From the NCBI GenBank assembly GCA_007116685.1, contig SKIC01000060.1:1-9322 (forward strand): DNA of 9,322 nt. The letters run 5' to 3'. The translations under genes and the position numbers were made by a program. Origin of the DNA: Balneolales bacterium (lineage in GTDB: Bacteria; Bacteroidota; Rhodothermia; Balneolales; Natronogracilivirgulaceae). Positions 4,484-9,322 of this stretch are shown here, in pieces (the first letter of the stretch is position 1; every line of letters begins with the position of its first letter). Under the pieces are notes generated by a model that was given only the letters and a program-made list of their open reading frames with translations, made no database searches and was not told the DNA's origin.

Positions 4484-7363
4484 ATGTTCTCTTATACTTT
4501 AGCCAAAAAATACGTATCTGTATTTTTATTGGCGTTTTTACTCCCCCTTATCTCATTGGCTCAGATTTCTACGGATCCTAGTTTCCCGAATCTGAATCAA
4601 CCCCTAACCATACATTTTGATGCCACAGGAACGGCACTTGAAGGTGTAACAGGTAGTCTTTATGCGCATACCGGTGTAATCATCAGCGAAACAGACCGAA
4701 CCTGGCGTTATGTGATTGGTAACTGGGGGCAAAATAATGTTCAGCCACAATTTGAAAATACGGGTACAGATCAATGGAAGCTCGAAATAGATGATATTCG
4801 AGACTTTTACAGTGTGCCGGAAAGCGAAGATATTTTTGAAATTGCGCTGGTAATACGAAATGCTGCAGGTAATCAGCAGACAGAAGATTTATTTATTGAA
4901 CTTTTCGATGAAGTTGTATCCGTCAGATTTTTGGAGCCGGAAGCAACGAGATTGAATCCATTTTTTGCCAGTTTAAATGATGAAGTTCAAATTAGAATAG
5001 CGGCAACAACGCTGGATGATAATTTAAGTGAGATTCGCTTATTTGTTAATGATGAATTAGTAGCTACAGAAGATGATGGTGAGGAATTATCTTACACTTA
5101 TGTAGTTGATACTGATGGCAGAGTAGACCTTAGAGCCGAAGCAGAAGATGTTGATGGTAATAAAAATGAAGAATCAATATTTATCATCGTAAATCCACCA
5201 ATCAGCGATAAGCCGCGTCCGGATGGAATAAGAGATGGTATCAATTATATCGATGATAATACGGTAATTCTATCCATGTATGCACCTACAATGGATTTTG
5301 TTTATACCATTGGTGATTTCACTGATTGGGAGGTAAATCCTGACTTCTTCATGCACAGAGAAGACCAGGGTGATGGGAATACCTGGTGGTGGATTGAAGT
5401 TGATGGTTTAACACCCGGCACCGAATACCGATTTCAATATTTAGTAAATGGCCGAAATCGTATTGGTGATCTTTTCTCAGAAAAAGTACTTGATCCCTGG
5501 AATGACCGATGGATTAACGAAAATTTCGACGTATATCCTGATTTAATTCCTTATCCGGATGGATTGACCGAAGGTATGGTTTCAGTTTTGGAAACCGGAC
5601 AAACACCATTTCCTTTTTCAGATTTTGAAAGACCGAATCCGGAACATCTTGTCATCTATGAGTTATTACTCAGAGATTTCGTGGAGGAATCAACGTATAC
5701 CGTTCTGAAAGATACTTTAGGATATCTCGAAAGACTCGGAGTAAATGCCATTGAGTTGATGCCTGTTTCTAACTTTGACGGAAATGTTAGTTGGGGATAT
5801 AACCCGAACTTCCACCTTGCACTGGAAAAATCTTATGGTACGCGCAGAGCATTTAAAGAATTTGTAGAAGCTGCGCATCAAAGAGGTATGGCAGTTATTC
5901 TTGATGTGGTATATAACCACGGAACTGATTTATCTCCATTCATTGCGATGTTTGGATCAAACCAAGCCGAAAATCCTTTCCGAGGTCCAAGTTTTAGATA
6001 TAGCGTATTTAATCACTTAAATCACGATCATTTCTATGTTCAGTATTGGTTAGACCGGGCGAATCGCCATTGGATTGAAAGATACAATGTTGATGGGTAT
6101 CGTTTTGATCTTACAAAAGGCTTTGCATCAAATGTAGATGTGATTGACGTGGACAGTTTTAATCCGCAAAGAGTTGCAAACCTGCGTAGAATGGCTGATG
6201 CACTTTGGGATTTTGACCCTGATGCCTACATCATTATTGAGCACTTCCAGCGTGAAGAAGAGATTGCATTATCTACACACCGTAGAGATGAAGGACGCTT
6301 TGGAATTATGTCATGGAATGCACAAGACCATCAATATCAGGAAGCCAGCATGGGGTGGACTTCCAATCTTAGTGCTACTTATTTTCCAAATGCCGGTTTT
6401 TCAGTGCCTACTCCTGTAACATTCATGGAAAGTCATGATGAGCAGTGGATGATGTTCAAAAACCTGAATTATGGAAATAGCTCCGGTGATTATGATATCA
6501 CCGAGTTGTCAACAGCCTTAGGTAGACAAAAATTAGCAGGCGCTTTTTTCCTAACCGTACCTGGACCTAGAATGTTATGGCAATTTGGCGAACTTGGTTA
6601 TGGTGGTGGTCCTGAGGAATGTTTGAAGCCAGGAGATGGCACAGATGGAGAATGCCTACCAAGCGATCCGGGCAGAACAGATAGAAAGCCAATCCGTTGG
6701 GATTATTATGATGATCCTGAGAGATTTGCAGTTTACCAGACCTGGTCTGACTTACTGAAACTTCGTAACCAAAATGAAGTTTTTCATAGCACAGACACAC
6801 AAGTTTCTATGAACGTAACTACATCCAGAAAGCGCATCGTATTGGAACACGAAACCATGGATGCTGTGATTATTGGTAATTTTGGTGTGACTGAGCAAGA
6901 AGTATTAGCAAGATTCACAGAGGCGGGAACCTGGTACGATTATTTTTCTGGTCAGGCGTACAATATAACCGGCTCAGGTGATGATTTGAATGTTAATTAT
7001 TCATTACCTCCAGGCGAGTTCATGATTTTCACCTCAGAGCCAGTTGAGTCACCAACAAGTGCCAGAGGAGATGATTTTGCGGACAGTGGATTGCCAACAG
7101 AGTTCTCATTGGATCAAAATTATCCAAATCCATTTAACCCTACCACAGTTATCCAGTATAACTTGCCACAGAATAGCGAAGTTACCTTGGAAGTTTTTGA
7201 CATGCTGGGTAGAAGAGTGGCCATTCTGATGAATGGTCAAATGCAAACTGCAGGAACACAAGCGGTTACATTTGATGCGGCACATTTGAGTTCAGGTACC
7301 TATCTGCTTAGAATGAATGCCGGAAATCAAGTAATGACTAGAAAAATGATGCTTATTAAATAG
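4484..7363 (+). CDS. Secreted multidomain GH13 alpha-amylase-family enzyme with T9SS sorting domain
   Basis: 959 residues, predicted to hydrolyse alpha-1,4-glucans outside the cell. The signal peptide is 1-26, with cleavage likely after SLA before Q27. Residues about 28-140 form a beta domain with LYAHTGVI (59-66) and a WRYVIGNWGQN segment, a pattern I associate with N-terminal modules of Bacteroidota GH13 enzymes (possibly DUF4961-like). An Ig-like domain covers about 145-238. A CBM48-like E-set domain follows at about 245-345 with IGDFTDW (276-282). The GH13 barrel is about 385-800 with all four classical regions: DVVYNH (474-479), YRFDLTKG with nucleophile Asp542, IIIEHF with acid/base Glu586, and ESHDEQ with His651-Asp652. 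The catalytic triad is therefore intact. A C-terminal beta domain precedes the T9SS type A domain (about 872-959; QNYPNPFNP from 878, terminal MMLIK). The only two cysteines, 713 and 724, bracket a short loop and may form a disulfide. Specificity between alpha-amylase, neopullulanase and related activities cannot be fixed by eye. The ATG at 4484 is supported by the signal peptide; no Shine-Dalgarno is seen. Confidence 0.92.
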   Translation: MFSYTLAKKYVSVFLLAFLLPLISLAQISTDPSFPNLNQPLTIHFDATGTALEGVTGSLYAHTGVIISETDRTWRYVIGNWGQNNVQPQFENTGTDQWKLEIDDIRDFYSVPESEDIFEIALVIRNAAGNQQTEDLFIELFDEVVSVRFLEPEATRLNPFFASLNDEVQIRIAATTLDDNLSEIRLFVNDELVATEDDGEELSYTYVVDTDGRVDLRAEAEDVDGNKNEESIFIIVNPPISDKPRPDGIRDGINYIDDNTVILSMYAPTMDFVYTIGDFTDWEVNPDFFMHREDQGDGNTWWWIEVDGLTPGTEYRFQYLVNGRNRIGDLFSEKVLDPWNDRWINENFDVYPDLIPYPDGLTEGMVSVLETGQTPFPFSDFERPNPEHLVIYELLLRDFVEESTYTVLKDTLGYLERLGVNAIELMPVSNFDGNVSWGYNPNFHLALEKSYGTRRAFKEFVEAAHQRGMAVILDVVYNHGTDLSPFIAMFGSNQAENPFRGPSFRYSVFNHLNHDHFYVQYWLDRANRHWIERYNVDGYRFDLTKGFASNVDVIDVDSFNPQRVANLRRMADALWDFDPDAYIIIEHFQREEEIALSTHRRDEGRFGIMSWNAQDHQYQEASMGWTSNLSATYFPNAGFSVPTPVTFMESHDEQWMMFKNLNYGNSSGDYDITELSTALGRQKLAGAFFLTVPGPRMLWQFGELGYGGGPEECLKPGDGTDGECLPSDPGRTDRKPIRWDYYDDPERFAVYQTWSDLLKLRNQNEVFHSTDTQVSMNVTTSRKRIVLEHETMDAVIIGNFGVTEQEVLARFTEAGTWYDYFSGQAYNITGSGDDLNVNYSLPPGEFMIFTSEPVESPTSARGDDFADSGLPTEFSLDQNYPNPFNPTTVIQYNLPQNSEVTLEVFDMLGRRVAILMNGQMQTAGTQAVTFDAAHLSSGTYLLRMNAGNQVMTRKMMLIK

Positions 7364-7389
7364 TAAAAAAGCTGTAAATATATTTTATG

Positions 7390-7422
7390 AAAAGGCGAGT
7401 TCAATTGAGCTCGCCTTTTTTT
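7390..7422 (+). terminator. Intrinsic terminator after the GH13 gene
   Basis: AAAAGGCGAG (7390-7399) pairs perfectly with CTCGCCTTTT (7410-7419). The inner TTC/GAG adds two more pairs and one G-U around an AATT loop. A run of seven T residues spans 7416-7422. It lies 26 nt after the stop codon and ends the repressor-amylase unit. The remaining 83 nt before the next gene are AT-rich, with no promoter I can assign firmly. Confidence 0.9.
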
Positions 7423-7505
7423 ATGCTCTCGAAACAGGTCTAACTCTTCTATTAATTTTTCTTTATATTGACATTATCTGCAAATTTTTTCCAAACAAGT
7501 TAGCA

Positions 7506-9322
7506 ATGAAGATATCTGTACTACCTCTATTCCTATTACTGCTCGCTGTTTTATACAGTGATGTTTTTGCGCAGCAAGGTCCTGCAAATATTCGTGATGC
7601 AGATGGAGCAACATCTTTAATTTTGTGGCTTAGGTCAGATTCTGGTACGAGTACAACTACTAACGGTACAGCACTTTCTAGTTGGTCTGATCTTTCTGGT
7701 TATAATCACCATGCTGCGCAATCAACTGGAGTGCAGCAGCCAACTTTCTATTCTACTACGCACTCTTTAAACGGCTGGCCGGTTATCCGCTTTGATGGTG
7801 ATTTATCCAGCGGCGGAGCAAATGGCGACCGTTTGATGATAGACGACAGTTCCGATTTGGATGATACATCCGGTCACACGATGTTTATCGTGAACCGACC
7901 TACTACTCTGGATGGCAACCCAAGAGGATTGGTATCCAAGCGATTTACTTCAGGAGGTGGTGGACAAAATGCTTACTCGGTTTTTTACTGGGCTTCCAAT
8001 CGAATCAACGTCGATATTTCAAATAACTCTCGACGGGCTACCAGTACCGGTTTTTCTGCTAATGATGCATATATAACTACAACACGATTTGGTAATCCCA
8101 ACCTAGGAATTTTTGTAAATGGTACGAATTATGACAATGCCACCAATCAAACCAATGATATAATCAACTCAGCCGCTGATTTAGCCATTGGTCATTTAAA
8201 AGGCAATAATAGCGGTTTTTTTGCAGGTGATATCGTTGAAGTCATCATTTTTCGGGAAGAGTTAAATCTTGCCGAAAAAACCTTGATTGAAAATTATCTG
8301 GCTTCCAGATACAATATTACAATCTCCAATAACAGGTATTCACACGAAGCTACACATCCGGAGGATATTTTCGGAATTGGGCAGGAACCTGATGGACAAG
8401 TAACAGAAAACAGGTCTGACCGCATGATTTTCCGTGATCCTTCATCATTTAGTAATGGCGATTACATAATGATCGGTCATGATGGAGAACCTGCTACATT
8501 TACGGAAACTGGAGATATCCCTGCTGGTACGATTAATTCCCGATTAGAACGCGTATGGCGCACAAGTGTTACTGGAAATCCAGGCACCATTACCATAGAA
8601 GTAGATGTAACTGGATATTCATTGAGTGGTGATGAAACTTTCCGCTTGTTGGTTAATGATTCTGATTCGTTTGAATTCGGTACTAGCCAATTTCAGGGAC
8701 TTGTATCAGGAAATACATTTACAGCAACAAACGTGAGCCTTGAAGACGGCGATTATTTCACACTTGGAATAACCACAGAGGCTGCACCTGGACAAACATA
8801 TTACTCATATCGTAATGGAAACTGGAATGCTGCTAGTACATGGACTACAGATCCCTCAGGTACTCTGATTGTTGATCCAGCAGTACCGGGTCCTGAAGAC
8901 AGAGCTGTTATCTTGAACGGGCGTACAGTTACACTTACTGCAAATGTTGACACAGAAGACCTTCAGGTCAGAATCAATGAGGGTGGGGTTCTAAACATGA
9001 ATGGGTTTGAGTTTACCCAGCAGTTGGTACGCTTTGACGGTCAGGGTACATTTCGTGTTCGTGATAGTTATTACCCCGATGCTGATTTAGATGAGTTTAG
9101 CTCCCCAAACGGAGGTACATTTGAATATGTAGGAACAGCCAATAATCGCATACCTGATAATGTATCTCAACTACACAATTTGAGGCTCAATACCACCACG
9201 GCTGATCAAGTTTTAACTATCAGAGAAGACCTGCAATTGTCAGGAAATTTGGTAATTAATCGTGGCACATTTAGAGTTAACGATAATGCTTCAGCCGTTA
9301 CCTTAAATCTTAGTATTCTTGG
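7506..9322 (+). CDS. N-terminal part of a large secreted LamG-domain surface protein (runs off the window)
   Basis: An open frame starts at ATG 7506 and continues without a stop for 605 codons to the window edge. The signal peptide is residues 1-22 with likely cleavage after VFA before Q23. Residues about 35-273 look like a LamG/concanavalin A-like jelly roll: LILWLRSDSG (38-47), a WSDLSG segment, WPVIRFDGD, and the closing IENYLASRYNI around 261-271 that commonly ends this domain in Bacteroidota surface proteins. Residues about 280-422 form a second beta domain beginning near FGIGQE (289-294) and ending YFTLGI, reminiscent of the domain (DUF8202-like) that often follows LamG in gliding or T9SS proteins. 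From 432 a NGNWNAASTW motif (Trp440, Trp446) opens a region rich in N, T, L and V with regular short strands, likely a beta-helix or stalk. A C-terminal sorting domain would be expected but is outside the window. It follows a terminator, so it is probably a separate transcription unit; a role in glucan use is not shown. Adhesin or polysaccharide binding is inference. Confidence 0.85.
   Translation, partial: MKISVLPLFLLLLAVLYSDVFAQQGPANIRDADGATSLILWLRSDSGTSTTTNGTALSSWSDLSGYNHHAAQSTGVQQPTFYSTTHSLNGWPVIRFDGDLSSGGANGDRLMIDDSSDLDDTSGHTMFIVNRPTTLDGNPRGLVSKRFTSGGGGQNAYSVFYWASNRINVDISNNSRRATSTGFSANDAYITTTRFGNPNLGIFVNGTNYDNATNQTNDIINSAADLAIGHLKGNNSGFFAGDIVEVIIFREELNLAEKTLIENYLASRYNITISNNRYSHEATHPEDIFGIGQEPDGQVTENRSDRMIFRDPSSFSNGDYIMIGHDGEPATFTETGDIPAGTINSRLERVWRTSVTGNPGTITIEVDVTGYSLSGDETFRLLVNDSDSFEFGTSQFQGLVSGNTFTATNVSLEDGDYFTLGITTEAAPGQTYYSYRNGNWNAASTWTTDPSGTLIVDPAVPGPEDRAVILNGRTVTLTANVDTEDLQVRINEGGVLNMNGFEFTQQLVRFDGQGTFRVRDSYYPDADLDEFSSPNGGTFEYVGTANNRIPDNVSQLHNLRLNTTTADQVLTIREDLQLSGNLVINRGTFRVNDNASAVTLNLSIL

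Noticed and set aside
6567..6800. Minus-strand open frame of 77 codons opposite the GH13 gene
   Set aside because: It overlaps conserved GH13 coding sequence and shows no signal, motif or independent start context.
7468..7473. TTGACA resembling a -35 box before the LamG-type gene
   Set aside because: At 15-19 nt spacing there is no acceptable -10 (the 17-nt position reads CCAAAC), and the Bacteroidota TAnnTTTG element is also absent.

Overview
The window looks like chromosome from a marine or halophilic member of the Balneolota/Rhodothermota side of the Bacteroidota group (Balneola- or Gracilimonas-like). This is inferred from protein style, not from a marker gene. Two proteins end in type IX secretion system (T9SS) type A sorting domains with the QNYPNPFNPTT signature. 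There is a PorV/PorQ-family outer-membrane barrel, Shine-Dalgarno signals are mostly absent, the DNA is moderately AT-rich, and every gene is on the + strand.

Layout. (1) 1-3348 is a probable operon: the last 26 codons of a truncated upstream protein, a PorV/PorQ-family barrel (99-1133), and a 708-residue secreted protein (1181-3307) built of four tandem CBM20/SusE-like beta-sandwich repeats plus a T9SS sorting domain. It closes with a strong intrinsic terminator (3319-3348). (2) 3349-7422 is a second unit: a LacI-family repressor that appears to start at TTG (3421-4467), then 16 nt later a 959-residue secreted multidomain GH13 alpha-amylase-family enzyme (4484-7363). This gene also ends in a T9SS sorting domain and is followed by a strong terminator (7390-7422). 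(3) From 7506 to the window edge runs the first 605 codons of a large secreted protein with a LamG/concanavalin-like N-terminal domain. It is still open at base 9322.

How the genes fit together. The central four genes read as a small extracellular alpha-glucan (starch/maltodextrin/glycogen) module. The repeat protein would bind glucan, the GH13 enzyme would cleave it at the cell surface, and the LacI-type regulator would sense a sugar product and control its own operon and perhaps the one upstream. The PorV-like barrel may serve T9SS attachment or shuttling of the cargo encoded beside it. No SusC/SusD pair, transporter or cytoplasmic maltodextrin enzyme lies in this window.

I see no CRISPR array, tRNA, rRNA, insertion sequence, phage gene or clearly novel enzyme system. 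No gene-free stretch exceeds 300 bases; the longest gaps are 113 nt (3308-3420) and 142 nt (7364-7505). The points most worth checking are the barrel-with-cargo arrangement, the four-repeat glucan-binding protein, the TTG start and operator-like palindrome of the repressor gene, and the single cysteine pair in an apparent loop insertion of the amylase.
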